From Kitasatospora sp. NBC_01246 (lineage in GTDB: Bacteria; Actinomycetota; Actinomycetes; Streptomycetales; Streptomycetaceae): a stretch of 64,000 bases of DNA. The stretch covers positions 4,216,001-4,280,000 of the forward strand of contig NZ_CP108484.1 of the NCBI RefSeq assembly GCF_036226505.1, read 5' to 3'. Numbering within the stretch: the stretch's first letter is position 1; each line of letters begins with the position of its first letter. The notes beneath the pieces are model-generated. The model was given only the letters and a program-made list of their open reading frames with translations, ran no database searches and was not told where the DNA came from. A program made the position numbers and the translations under genes. Positions 8,612-17,600 of this stretch are shown here, one piece after another.

Positions 8612-9610
8612 TCAGGGTACGAGCAGGTTGGCCCGCAGGCCCGCCAGCACGGCGTCGTCCAGGCCCAGGCCGTCCCGCCAGAACGACGCGAAGTCGGGCC
8701 AGCCGGCCTCGACCTCCTCGAAGGCCGCCTCCAGGTAGTCACGCTCCGCCCGGAACACCGGGAGCAGCAGCTCCGGCTCCTGCATCAGGCCGCGGGTGCC
8801 GAAGCTGTCCACGATGGTCTCGACGATCGCGGCGGAGCGCTCGTTGGTGAGCAGGTAGTCGGCGAAGACCGTCTCGCGGTCCACCCCGAGGGCGGTGAGC
8901 AGGACGGCCGCCGTCCACCCGGTGCGGTCCTTGCCGGCCGAACAGTGGAACAGCAGCGGCGCGCCGTCCGGCGCGGCCAGCAGGCGCAGCACGGTGGCGA
9001 ACCGCTCGCGGGCCACCGGGTCGGTCACGAACCACCGGTAGAGGCCGGTCATCATCGCGGCGGCCCGGCCGTCACCGAGCAGGGCGCGCTGCTTCTCCGG
9101 GCTGCGGTCGGCCAGGGCGTCGCGCAACGCGACGTAGATGTCGAAATCCGCGGCGAAGACCGGCAGGTGGTGCAGGGTCACGCCGTCCGGGGCGGTGCGC
9201 TCGACGGTGATGGGCGCGGCGGACAGCTCAGCGGCCGCGATCACGGCCACCGGCAGGCCGCGGACCCGGTCGGGGCCGGCCTCGCGGACCTCGTCGAGGC
9301 TGCGGAGGTCGACGACCTGGCGCAGGCCGAGCGCCGCGAGCAGGTCGAGGTCCTCGTCGGTGAGGCGGTTGAGGCCGTCGCTGCGCAGCACGGCGCCGTG
9401 CTTCAGCACCCGTCCGTCGGCCGTCCGGTAGCCACCGAGATCGCGGGCGTTGACGGCGCCCCGCAGGCCGAGGCTCCGGGCCTGCTGGGCGGCTTCCGGA
9501 GCGGGCTCCAGGACCTCTTCCCGGGCACCGTCCCGGTCGCCCTCCACCGACGTCCCCACGGCATTCCGCAGGGCCTCGATTGCGGCGGTCTCGGTCTGCT
9601 GCTCGGTCAC
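8612..9610 (-). CDS. Tyrosine-protein phosphatase (DSP-like)
   Basis: 332 aa from GTG 9610 with GGAGG seven bases upstream on the minus strand. The catalytic P-loop HCSAGKDRTG gives the CX5R signature, and the N-terminal RSDGLNRLTDEDLDLLAALGLRQVVDLRS block is typical of actinobacterial Y-phosphatase3 enzymes (MptpB/PtpB-like). It removes phosphate from Tyr, Ser or Thr residues or phosphoinositides. No signal peptide. It is divergent from the exopolysaccharide locus, sharing a 413-bp control region. Tyrosine phosphatases often accompany capsule genes, but this is not the low-molecular-weight Wzb type, so a link is only suggestive. Confidence 0.9.
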   Translation of the reverse strand: MTEQQTETAAIEALRNAVGTSVEGDRDGAREEVLEPAPEAAQQARSLGLRGAVNARDLGGYRTADGRVLKHGAVLRSDGLNRLTDEDLDLLAALGLRQVVDLRSLDEVREAGPDRVRGLPVAVIAAAELSAAPITVERTAPDGVTLHHLPVFAADFDIYVALRDALADRSPEKQRALLGDGRAAAMMTGLYRWFVTDPVARERFATVLRLLAAPDGAPLLFHCSAGKDRTGWTAAVLLTALGVDRETVFADYLLTNERSAAIVETIVDSFGTRGLMQEPELLLPVFRAERDYLEAAFEEVEAGWPDFASFWRDGLGLDDAVLAGLRANLLVP

Positions 9611-10023
9611 GCGGCGGCCTCCATTGGATATTCGAGCGGTGCCGTGGCACAACCCGACGCGATATTGCATGAACCTGCCCGACGGAACAGGGGGATGTGC
9701 AAGAGTGTCATGCGCAACGCCGCCAGTGTAGGGCGCGGCATACATGTCATCACCGCACGGTCGGTGACCAGCGGTAACGCTCCGGCGCCGTTTTTAATTC
9801 TCAATTCATTATTTGCGCAACAGGCGCTCTTCCGGTCACAATCAGCGCCTTCATGGCATCGCCATGAACGTTGGTAACAGATTCGCTGCACTCCTGCCCA
9901 TTTGGTCCCAATCGGTGCGGAGTCTCCACCAGGATGGGCGCCGGGCAGCCTGCTGCCCGCGAACAGCGACCGGGCAGGCGAGCGTCGAGCAGCGAAAGCG
10001 CCCTGCCCAGGGGAGGAACACAC
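9611..10023. promoter_or_regulatory. Divergent control region with an unusually A/T-rich core
   Basis: A 413-bp gap between the phosphatase and the exopolysaccharide locus. The stretch at about 9790-9825 (GTTTTTAATTCTC, CATTATTTGCGCAA) is strikingly A/T-rich for this genome and is the natural site for promoters or Lsr2-type nucleoid binding. No protein-coding gene is credible here. Confidence 0.5.
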
Positions 10024-12381
10024 ATGGGTCGAGCGACCCGAAGAGTTGCCGCCTGCGCGGCAGCAGTCCTGCTGGCCGGCGGCCTGCAGTCATCCCTCGC
10101 ACACGGTGCCACCGCAGCACCCAGGATCGACCTCACGGTCCTGGTGATCAGCGACGGCGGCCCCGCCTCGGCGGCCATCGCGGCCGAGCTGAAGAGCCAG
10201 GGCACCCCGTACAAGTTGGTCGACCTCAACGACGCCGGACGCCCGGTGATCAATGCGGCCTTCCTCAGCGACAGCCTCAACGGCCAGCCGCGCGGCAAGT
10301 TCCAGGGCATCGTGCTGCCCAACGACAACCCGTTCGCGGCCGGCTCCGCCGAGATGGCCGCGATCGCCGCCTACGAGGCGGCGTTCGGCGTGCGCCAGGT
10401 CGACGCGTACACCTACGCCAGGCCGGAGGTCGGCCTGAACTACGCCGCCGACCCGGGTTACATGGGCAGCCTCGACGGCTTCCAGGGCCAGGTCTCCACG
10501 GCCGGTCTCGCGGGTCCGTTCGGCTACCTCAAGGGCAGCGTCCCGTTCGAGGACAACGACCCGGCGGTCGGCGAGAGCTACGGCTTCCTCGCCACCCCGC
10601 TGACCACCCTGCCGGCCGGTGCGAGCTTCACCCCGCTGGTCGAGACGACCATCCCGGGCACCACCACCAAGGGCTCGCTGGTCGGCGAGTACAGCCACGA
10701 CGGCCGCAAGGAGCTGGTCGTCACCTTCGTCTACAACCAGTACCAGCAGCAGTACCGCCTGCTGGCGCGCGGCATAGTCGACTGGATAACCCAGGGCGTC
10801 CACCTCGGCTACGACCGCAACTACTTCGCGGCCCACGTGGACGACGTCTTCCTGGCGGACGACCGCTGGGACACCGTGCTGAAGTGCACCCCCGGTGACG
10901 TCACCTGCCCGCCCGGCACCCCGGAGACGGCCGACCCGATCCGGATGACGGTCGCCGACGCGCAGTACGCCAAGCAGTGGCAGACCGCCAACAACTTCAC
11001 CATGGACATGGTGTTCAACGGCGGCGGCAGCGAGGACTGGAAGGCCGACCACTCCGTCACCACCGACCCGGTGGTGGACCAGATGGTCGCCGACCAGACC
11101 AGCTACCGGTGGGTCAACCACACCTACACCCACCCGTACCTGGGCTGCCTCCAGGACGTCTCGGTGGTGCCGTGGAAGTGCACCAAGGACACCGCCGGCA
11201 ACACCGTCTGGGTCGACCAGGCCACCATCACGTCCCAGATCAAGAACAACATCGACTGGGCCGCGGCGCGCAACCTGCACATCGACAAGACCGAGCTGGT
11301 CACCGGTGAGCACTCGGGCCTGCTGACCGCTCCGCAGGAGACCAGCGACAACCCGTACCTGGCTCCCTCGCTGGTCGCCAACGGCGTGAAGTGGACGGCC
11401 AGCGACGCCTCCCGCGAGACCGGCCAGCGGGCCGTCGGCTCGTCGGTGCTGACCGTGCCGCGGTACCCGATGAACGTCTTCTACAACGCCGCCACGGCGA
11501 AGGAGGAGACGGACGAGTACAACTGGATCTACACCAGCGTGGCCAACGGCGGCAGCGGGGTCTGCGAGAACAACGCCAACTCCACCTGCCTGCCGACGCC
11601 GCTGGACGTGAACACCGGCTACCAGTCGTACATCGTGCCGCTGGAGGCCCGGATCGACCTCGGCCACGTGCTGAGCAACGACCCGCGACCGCACTTCATC
11701 CACCAGTCGAACCTGTCCGAGGACCGGATCGTCTACCCGGTGCTGGAGAAGATCCTCTCCACCTACCGCGCGCTGCACGCCGACAACGCGCCGATCGTGA
11801 ACCTGGCGCAGAAGGACCTCGGCGCCGAGTTCCAGCGCCGCGCGGCCTGGAACGCGGCGCTCACCGCCGGCCAGGTCACCGCCTACCGGGTCGGCGACAC
11901 CGTCACGGTGAGCGCTCCGGCCGGCGTCCAGGTGCAGGCCACCATGCCGACCGGCACCACCCAGAAGCTCGCGATCGGCTCGGGTGCGTTCGGCACCGCC
12001 TACGCCGGTACGCTGTCCGGCTGGGTGAAGCCCGGAGCGCTCCAGAGCAGCGTCCAGCTCAAGCTGGCCGCGGCGGTCACCCCGGCGGCTCCGGCCGCCG
12101 CGCCGAACACCGCCAAGACGCTGACCGCTCCGGCTCCGGCCGACAAGAAGGTCGTGCCCCAGGGCACCGCCGACGCCGTCCCGGCCGGCCCGGGCGACAC
12201 CGCCCGGACCGACGCCCCGACGCTGGTCCCCGGTAGCGGGGTCCCGGTGCCGGGCAAGGGCGTCACGGCCGGCAAGAGCAGCACCAAGGGCAACGCCAAG
12301 GGCGGCGCCCAGACCGGCAAGGCCTCCGGGGGGAAGGCCGACCCGACCAAGAAGACCGCCGGCCAGTCCGGCACCCGCTAA
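10024..12381 (+). CDS. Secreted Agd3-like polysaccharide deacetylase (CE18/CBM87-type)
   Basis: 785 aa from ATG 10024 after GGGGAGG. A signal peptide (residues 1-30, ending AHGATA) sends it outside. An N-terminal carbohydrate-binding-like region starts IDLTVLVISDGG, and a NodB-like catalytic region follows, with the metal/base motif HVDD at 271-274 and HTYTH at 366-370, then a late HQSN. This layout matches Agd3, the fungal galactosaminogalactan deacetylase. The C-terminal 95 residues are Lys/Thr/Gly-rich and basic, possibly for binding cell wall or polymer. It heads a locus with PelF-like, Sph3-like and Ega3-like genes, so it probably deacetylates the exported polymer. Substrate is inferred. 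Confidence 0.8.
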   Translation: MGRATRRVAACAAAVLLAGGLQSSLAHGATAAPRIDLTVLVISDGGPASAAIAAELKSQGTPYKLVDLNDAGRPVINAAFLSDSLNGQPRGKFQGIVLPNDNPFAAGSAEMAAIAAYEAAFGVRQVDAYTYARPEVGLNYAADPGYMGSLDGFQGQVSTAGLAGPFGYLKGSVPFEDNDPAVGESYGFLATPLTTLPAGASFTPLVETTIPGTTTKGSLVGEYSHDGRKELVVTFVYNQYQQQYRLLARGIVDWITQGVHLGYDRNYFAAHVDDVFLADDRWDTVLKCTPGDVTCPPGTPETADPIRMTVADAQYAKQWQTANNFTMDMVFNGGGSEDWKADHSVTTDPVVDQMVADQTSYRWVNHTYTHPYLGCLQDVSVVPWKCTKDTAGNTVWVDQATITSQIKNNIDWAAARNLHIDKTELVTGEHSGLLTAPQETSDNPYLAPSLVANGVKWTASDASRETGQRAVGSSVLTVPRYPMNVFYNAATAKEETDEYNWIYTSVANGGSGVCENNANSTCLPTPLDVNTGYQSYIVPLEARIDLGHVLSNDPRPHFIHQSNLSEDRIVYPVLEKILSTYRALHADNAPIVNLAQKDLGAEFQRRAAWNAALTAGQVTAYRVGDTVTVSAPAGVQVQATMPTGTTQKLAIGSGAFGTAYAGTLSGWVKPGALQSSVQLKLAAAVTPAAPAAAPNTAKTLTAPAPADKKVVPQGTADAVPAGPGDTARTDAPTLVPGSGVPVPGKGVTAGKSSTKGNAKGGAQTGKASGGKADPTKKTAGQSGTR

Positions 12382-12390
12382 CAGGTGACA

Positions 12391-12428
12391 CCGGTGGTGG
12401 GACGGGCGACGGCCCGCCCCACCACCGG
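12391..12428 (+). terminator. Hairpin between the deacetylase and glycosyltransferase genes
   Basis: A stem of CCGGTGGTGGG plus CGGGC (one bulged A) with a GACG loop, ten bases after the stop codon. It would end or partly end transcription of the deacetylase gene, giving different expression from the downstream synthesis genes. Confidence 0.75.
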
Positions 12429-12487
12429 CCACCGGGCCCGGCCGTCGAGGCCGGCCGCTTGACGCAAGGACAGGAGGGGGGACAGGA

Positions 12488-14005
12488 ATGCGCGTCACCC
12501 TGCTCACCGAGGGGACGTACCCGCACCAGCACGGCGGCGTGAGCGTCTGGTGCGACCAGCTCGTCCAGGGCATGCCGGACGTCGACTTCGACGTCATCGC
12601 CGTCACCGGGACCGGCCACGAACCGCTGGCCTGGGAGCTGCCCGCCAACGTGCGGTCCGTCACGACCGCACCGCTCTGGGGCCCTGCCGCCGACGGCAGA
12701 GCACCCCGCGGCCGCGAGATGCGCCGCTTCCTCAACGCGTACGAGCGCTTCCTGCACTCCATCCTGGACCCCGTCTACACCACCCACTTCGGCACCGAGC
12801 TGTACGGCTTCGCCGACCTCGCCCGGCGCGGGCTGCTCAGCCCGGCGCTGCGCAGCGAGCGCGCCCTGCGCACCCTCCAGCACGTCTGGACCCGCGACTA
12901 CCTCTCCACCGGCGTCTCCCGGCCCACCCTGCACGACGCGCTCAACGCCACCGACCTGCTGGAGCACGCGCTGCGCCCGCTGTCGGTCGAGCCGCCCCAG
13001 GACGGCGTCGCGCACGCGGCGAGCGGCGGCCTCGCCACCCTGCCCGGACTGATCGCCTCGCAGCAGTACGGCGTACCGTTTCTCCTCACCGAGCACGGCA
13101 TCTACCTGCGCGAGCGCTACCTCGGCTACCGCACCGGCCCCTACCGCTGGCCGGTCAAGGCGCTGCTGCTGGGCTTCTACCGGATGCTCGCCGAGGAGAG
13201 CTACCGGCGGGCCGCGCTGGTCACTCCCGGCAACCGGTACAACCGGCGCTGGGAGGAGCGCGGCGGCACGCCGTCCGCGCACATCCGCACCGTCTACAAC
13301 GGCGTGGACCCGGCGGCCTTCCCGCCCGCCGGGCCGGAGCCCGAGACGCCCACCCTCAGCTGGGCCGGCCGGGTCGACCCGATCAAGGACCTGGAGACGC
13401 TGATCCGCGCCTTCGCGATCGTCCGCGACGAGATACCCGACGCGCGGCTGCGGCTGTTCGGCGGCACGCCCAAGGGCGGCGAGGCCTACCGCGACCGCTG
13501 CATAGCCCTGGCCGCCGAGCTCGGCGTCGCCGACTCGGTGGCCTTCGAAGGCCGCGTCGCGGACATCACCGACGCGTACGCGGCGGGGAACGTGGTGATG
13601 CTCTCCAGCATCAGCGAGGGCTTCCCGTTCACCCTGATCGAAGCGATGTCCTGCGGCCGCTCCACGGTCTCGACCGACGTGGGCGGCGTGCGCGAGGCCG
13701 TCGGCGACACCGGTCTGGTCGTCCCGCCGCGCGAACCCGAACCGATGGCGGCCGCCGCCGTCGAGCTGCTGCGCGACCCGGAGCGCCGGGCCCGGCTCGG
13801 CGAGCAGGCCCGGCTGCGGGTGATCGAGCAGTTCACGCTCCGCCAGAACATCGACGGCTTCCGCGGCATCTACACCGAGCTGCTGGGCACCTCCCGCTGG
13901 CTGCCGAACGGCGTCGTCGCCGTCACCGACGGCGCGTCCGACGCGGACTGGGACGACCCGGTGCCCCTCGAAGCGGCTGCCGAGCGAAGCGAGGTGGGCG
14001 CGTGA
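12488..14005 (+). CDS. pelF: PelF-like GT4 glycosyltransferase
   Basis: 505 aa from ATG 12488 after GGAGGGGGGACAGGA. It begins MRVTLLTEGTYPHQHGGVSVW, the PelF/DUF3492 N-terminal signature. A GT4 Rossmann domain follows with GRVDPIKDLETLIRAFAIV and the SISEGFPFTLIEAMSCGRSTV nucleotide-sugar pocket with the EX7E pattern. PelF uses UDP-GalNAc/GlcNAc to polymerise the Pel polysaccharide at the cytosolic face of the membrane. No PelD or PelE (c-di-GMP sensing scaffold) gene is visible nearby. The extreme C-terminus (AAERSEVGA) is encoded by a 33-bp sequence repeated 77 bp downstream. Polymer identity is inferred. Confidence 0.9.
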   Translation: MRVTLLTEGTYPHQHGGVSVWCDQLVQGMPDVDFDVIAVTGTGHEPLAWELPANVRSVTTAPLWGPAADGRAPRGREMRRFLNAYERFLHSILDPVYTTHFGTELYGFADLARRGLLSPALRSERALRTLQHVWTRDYLSTGVSRPTLHDALNATDLLEHALRPLSVEPPQDGVAHAASGGLATLPGLIASQQYGVPFLLTEHGIYLRERYLGYRTGPYRWPVKALLLGFYRMLAEESYRRAALVTPGNRYNRRWEERGGTPSAHIRTVYNGVDPAAFPPAGPEPETPTLSWAGRVDPIKDLETLIRAFAIVRDEIPDARLRLFGGTPKGGEAYRDRCIALAAELGVADSVAFEGRVADITDAYAAGNVVMLSSISEGFPFTLIEAMSCGRSTVSTDVGGVREAVGDTGLVVPPREPEPMAAAAVELLRDPERRARLGEQARLRVIEQFTLRQNIDGFRGIYTELLGTSRWLPNGVVAVTDGASDADWDDPVPLEAAAERSEVGA

Positions 14006-14078
14006 ACGACCGCAGGGAGCGAACCATCACAAGCTGCGCGTCCCGCGAAGCGGCCGCCGAGCGAAGCGAGGTGGGCGC
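13969..14078 (+). repeat. 33-bp direct repeat pair carrying ribosome-site and start signals
   Basis: Copies at 13969-14001 and 14046-14078 differ at one base. Each contains GCGAAGCGAGGTGGGCGC and is followed directly by a start codon overlapping a stop (GTGA at 14002, ATGA at 14079). The repeat thus duplicates a translational-coupling unit. Confidence 0.85.
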
Positions 14079-14082
14079 ATGA
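14002..14082 (+). CDS. 26-codon coupling micro-ORF
   Basis: GTG at 14002 overlaps the PelF stop (GTGA) and the frame ends in the TGA of ATGA at 14079-14082, which starts the membrane protein. The predicted peptide ends EAAAERSEVGA, the same as the PelF C-terminus, because both come from the direct repeat. Ribosomes finishing PelF could reinitiate here and again at the membrane protein. It may be only a coupling device with no peptide function. Seen in sequence; translation not proven. Confidence 0.4.
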   Translation: MNDRRERTITSCASREAAAERSEVGA

Positions 14083-15611
14083 GCGGCCCGCTCCGCCTGG
14101 TGCCCGACGAGGCCGGCCCCGACTGGGCCGAGCAGACCGTACAGCTGCGCACCCTCCCGAGGGGGCGCCGCCGGCCCGTACTGCCCGCGCAGCGGCCCGT
14201 CCCCGAGCCCGAGGAGCAGCTGGAACTCTCCCCGGACCCGCTGGACGAGCTCGCCGAGCGGCTCGCCGACGTCTGCGCCGACGCCGTCCACCCCTACGAG
14301 ATCGCGGCCTTCCTGGAGTCCGACGGCCTCTCCGACGAGCAGGCCGGGCTGCTGTACGGCCGCCCCGACGCGTTCACCGTCGCCGAGGAGCTGTTCGAGA
14401 AGGTCGAGCGCCGCTACCCGGGCCCGAGCTCCGAGTTCGCCAACCCCTGGCGGGCCGACCCCTGGCGGTGCGTCGTGCGCGGCCTGGTGTTCGCCCTGCC
14501 CGGCCTCGGCTACCTGCTCGGCGCCAACCTGTTCGCGGCCACCCGGATGCGCTTCGGCCTCCCCTCGGGGATGCTCGCGCTCTCCGTCGCCACCCTGGTC
14601 AGCTGGTCGTGGAACCAGGCGCTGGCGCACCGCTCGTACGCCTGGCTGGGCCGCGGCCGGCGGCGTGCGGCCGGCGTCTGCCTGGCGGTCGGCGCACCGC
14701 TGGGCGCACTGGTCGCCGCCGTCGCCGGGTACGTGATCGGCGGTCCGCTCGGTGCGCTCTGCTTCGCCGCCGGGCAGTCCGGCTACCTGGCGGCGGCCAC
14801 CGTCCTGCTGGTGCTCGGGCGGGAGAAGTTCCTGCTGGTGGCACTGGCACCGTCGGCGATCGGGGCCGGCGTGGTGCTGGCCGTGGACGTGCCGCAACTC
14901 GTCCGGACGGTCGTGCTGCTGGCCTCGCTCGCGCTCGCGGTGGGCCTGGCCGGCCGGGAGATCGTCCGCTGTCTGCGCAGCGAGCAGGACACCACGGTGC
15001 TCGGGCTCCCGCTCCGCAAGGAGGTGCCGCACCTGCTGTTCGGCCTGGCCGTCGGCACCCTGACCATGATCGCCGGCCTCGGCACGACCGTCCACCAGGC
15101 GGTCCGCACCGGGGCCGCGGAAGGCGCGTCCGCCAGCCCGACGGGGCCGGCCATGATCGCGCTGACGCTCAGCCTCGGGCTCGCCGAGTGGCTGCTGTTC
15201 CGCTACCGGGCGATGGCCGTGGCCGGGCTGCGGACCAGCCACACCCCGGCCGCGTTCGCCCGCCGCACCGCCGGCGTGCTGCTCGGCTGCCTGTTCATCT
15301 ACCTCACCACCGTGGCCGCGCTGGACGCCGCCGCCACCGTGCTCTGGCCCGGCGCCCCGGCGCTCGGGGTCCCGGAGCTCGGTGCGCTGCTGCTGCTCGG
15401 CGGCTCCCTCTGGCTGGCGCTGCTGCTGAACGCCTTCGGGTTCAGCTGGAGCACCGCCCTGATCTGTCTGGCAGCCGCGGGCGCCGAGTGCGCCGGACTG
15501 CTGACCGGTGTCGACCCGACCGTCCTGCAGCTGATCGGCTGCGGGGCCGCGGCCGCGGTCCTCACCGCCATCGCCGGGCCCGTGCTCGGCCGCACCACCA
15601 GGCACCGCTGA
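14079..15611 (+). CDS. 12-TM membrane protein of the exopolysaccharide locus (PelG-like candidate)
   Basis: 510 aa from ATG 14079 (ATGA overlap). Residues 1-125 are soluble, including a helical segment PYEIAAFLESDGLSDEQAGLLYG. Then about 12 membrane helices run from residue 130 to the end, among them VVRGLVFALPGLGYLLGANL, FLLVALAPSAIGAGVVLAV and LGLAEWLLFRYR. The count and size fit a Wzx/PelG flippase-type exporter, and its place right after pelF fits export of the nascent polymer. I see no diagnostic PelG motif, so this is inferred from topology and context. It could also be an unrelated polytopic protein. Confidence 0.75.
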   Translation: MSGPLRLVPDEAGPDWAEQTVQLRTLPRGRRRPVLPAQRPVPEPEEQLELSPDPLDELAERLADVCADAVHPYEIAAFLESDGLSDEQAGLLYGRPDAFTVAEELFEKVERRYPGPSSEFANPWRADPWRCVVRGLVFALPGLGYLLGANLFAATRMRFGLPSGMLALSVATLVSWSWNQALAHRSYAWLGRGRRRAAGVCLAVGAPLGALVAAVAGYVIGGPLGALCFAAGQSGYLAAATVLLVLGREKFLLVALAPSAIGAGVVLAVDVPQLVRTVVLLASLALAVGLAGREIVRCLRSEQDTTVLGLPLRKEVPHLLFGLAVGTLTMIAGLGTTVHQAVRTGAAEGASASPTGPAMIALTLSLGLAEWLLFRYRAMAVAGLRTSHTPAAFARRTAGVLLGCLFIYLTTVAALDAAATVLWPGAPALGVPELGALLLLGGSLWLALLLNAFGFSWSTALICLAAAGAECAGLLTGVDPTVLQLIGCGAAAAVLTAIAGPVLGRTTRHR

Positions 15612-15688
15612 ACCACCCCAGTGCTGGGTCACCACCGTTCCGCGCCCAGCCGTCCCCACCCGTACCAGAGCAGAAAGCGATCTACCGG

Positions 15689-16681
15689 ATGAGCAACGTC
15701 GCCGTTACCGGAGCCGAGGGCTTCATCGGCTCCCACCTCGTCGAGACCCTGGTCGCGGACGGCCATCAGGTCCGCGCCATGGTGCAGTACAACTCCTTCT
15801 CCTCCTTCGGATGGCTGGAGACCCTCCCCAAGGAGGTGCTGGACTCCGTCGAGATCGTCCTCGGCGACGTCCGGGACCCGGGCTCCGTCACCGGCCTGGT
15901 CAAGGGCACCGAGGCGGTCTACCACCTGGCCGCCCTGATCGCGATCCCGTACTCCTACCGGGCTCCGCACTCCTACGTCGACACCAACGTCACCGGCACC
16001 CTCAACGTGCTGGAGGCGGTGCGCCACCTCGACGTGCCGCGCCTGGTGCACACCTCCACCAGCGAGACCTACGGGACCGCGCAGACCGTGCCGATCACCG
16101 AGGACCACCCGATCAACACCCAGTCCCCGTACGCCGCCTCCAAGGCCGGCGGGGACCGGCTCGCCGACAGCTACTACGCGAGCTTCGAGACCCCGGTCGT
16201 CACGCTGCGCCCGTTCAACACCTTCGGCCCGCGCCAGTCGATGCGCGCCGTCATCCCCACCGTGATCGCCCAGGTGGCCGCCGGCGAGCGCGAGATCACC
16301 CTGGGCGACCTGCGCCCGACCCGTGACTTCACCTTCGTGAAGGACACCGCCAACGCCTTCCGCACGGTCGGCACCGCCCCGGCCGAGACCGTGGTCGGCA
16401 GGACCTTCAACGCCGGCACCGGCGGCGAGATCTCGGTCGGCGACCTGGTCGTCCTGATCGGCAAGCTGATGGGCGCCGACCTCACGGTGAAGGAGGACGA
16501 GCAGCGCATCCGTCCGGCCAACTCCGAGGTGATGCGCCTGGTCGCCGACGCGACCCGGCTGCGCACGGCCACCGGCTGGGCCCCGGAGTTCTCCCTGGAG
16601 CAGGGCCTTGAGCAGACCATCGAGTTCTTCCGTGACCCCGCCAACCTGGCGCGCTACAAGACCGACATCTACAACGTCTGA
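15689..16681 (+). CDS. LegB-like NAD-dependent 4,6-dehydratase/epimerase
   Basis: 330 aa from ATG 15689; no strong ribosome site. An extended SDR enzyme: GAEGFIGSHLVETL is the Rossmann GXXGXXG motif, STSETYGTA holds the Ser/Thr, and YAASKAGGDRL is the YXXXK catalytic pair. The VQYNSFSSFGWLE segment is typical of LegB, a UDP-GlcNAc 4,6-dehydratase, while related enzymes are 4-epimerases (fungal Uge3 does this job in the galactosaminogalactan cluster). It therefore supplies a modified UDP-hexosamine for the polymer. The exact reaction is not decidable from sequence alone. Confidence 0.85.
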   Translation: MSNVAVTGAEGFIGSHLVETLVADGHQVRAMVQYNSFSSFGWLETLPKEVLDSVEIVLGDVRDPGSVTGLVKGTEAVYHLAALIAIPYSYRAPHSYVDTNVTGTLNVLEAVRHLDVPRLVHTSTSETYGTAQTVPITEDHPINTQSPYAASKAGGDRLADSYYASFETPVVTLRPFNTFGPRQSMRAVIPTVIAQVAAGEREITLGDLRPTRDFTFVKDTANAFRTVGTAPAETVVGRTFNAGTGGEISVGDLVVLIGKLMGADLTVKEDEQRIRPANSEVMRLVADATRLRTATGWAPEFSLEQGLEQTIEFFRDPANLARYKTDIYNV

Positions 16682-16754
16682 CCTGCCGCACCTCACTGGC
16701 AGCACCGGCAACCACAAGGCTCCTGTCGCACCATACTTCCGTGGGGGAAACACC

Positions 16755-17600
16755 ATGCACGCAGTGATCCTGGCCGGTGGCAAGGGCGTTCGCCTTCGTC
16801 CCTACACCACCGCCCTCCCCAAGCCGCTCGTCCCGATCGGCGACCAGCACGCGATCCTGGAGATCGTGATGCGCCAGCTCGCCGCGGCGGGCTTCACCTC
16901 CGTCACCCTGGCCATCGGCCACCTCGGCCACATCATCCGCGCCTACGTCGGCAACGGCTCCCAGTGGGGGCTCAGGGTCGGCTACGCCGTCGAGGACAGC
17001 CCGCTCGGCACCATGGGCCCGCTGCTCACCATGCAGGACCGGCTGCCCGAGCACTTCCTGGTGATGAACGGCGACATCCTCACCGACCTGGACTTCGCCG
17101 GGGTGCTCAAGCACCACGAGTCCTCCGGGGCGCCGCTCACCATCGCCACCTACGCCCGCCAGGTCAAGATCGACTTCGGTGTGCTGACCACCGAGTCCGG
17201 CTCGATCACCGGCTTCCAGGAGAAGCCGACCATCGACTACCGGGTCTCGATGGGTGTCTACGGCGTGTCGCGCTCGGCGCTCGCCGCCTACACCCCGGGC
17301 CTGCCGCTGGGCTTCGACGAGCTGGTGCTCGACCTGCTCGCCGCGCAGACCCCGCCGGCCGCCTACGAGTTCGGCGGCTACTGGCTCGACATCGGCCGCC
17401 CGGACGACTACGACCGGGCCAACGCCGAGTTCGCGCTCAACCGCTCGGTGCTGCTCCCCGGCGAGCCCGAGGGCCTGTACGCCGTGCCGAACAGCCCGGG
17501 AGCGGCGGTCCCGGCCGCCCGCACCGCGGCGGACGCCGCCGACGGGCAGCCGACGGCCTCGGCCGCGACGGGCCCCGAGAACGACGGACGGGCCGCGTGA
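16755..17600 (+). CDS. Sugar-phosphate nucleotidyltransferase
   Basis: 281 aa from ATG 16755 after GTGGGGGAAA. The NTP-binding signature LAGGKGVRLRPYTTALPKPLVPI is at the N-terminus; MNGDILTDLDF holds the metal-binding Asp, and FQEKPT and GYWLDIGRPDDY follow. It activates a hexose- or hexosamine-1-phosphate to its nucleotide sugar in the cytosol. The last 50 residues are a disordered Ala-rich tail. The stop codon overlaps the next start (GTGA), so translation is coupled. The sugar is unknown. Confidence 0.88.
   Translation: MHAVILAGGKGVRLRPYTTALPKPLVPIGDQHAILEIVMRQLAAAGFTSVTLAIGHLGHIIRAYVGNGSQWGLRVGYAVEDSPLGTMGPLLTMQDRLPEHFLVMNGDILTDLDFAGVLKHHESSGAPLTIATYARQVKIDFGVLTTESGSITGFQEKPTIDYRVSMGVYGVSRSALAAYTPGLPLGFDELVLDLLAAQTPPAAYEFGGYWLDIGRPDDYDRANAEFALNRSVLLPGEPEGLYAVPNSPGAAVPAARTAADAADGQPTASAATGPENDGRAA

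Noticed and set aside
10090..12762. An 890-codon minus-strand frame across the deacetylase gene
   Set aside because: The plus-strand gene has a signal peptide and catalytic motifs; the antisense frame is a high-GC artefact.
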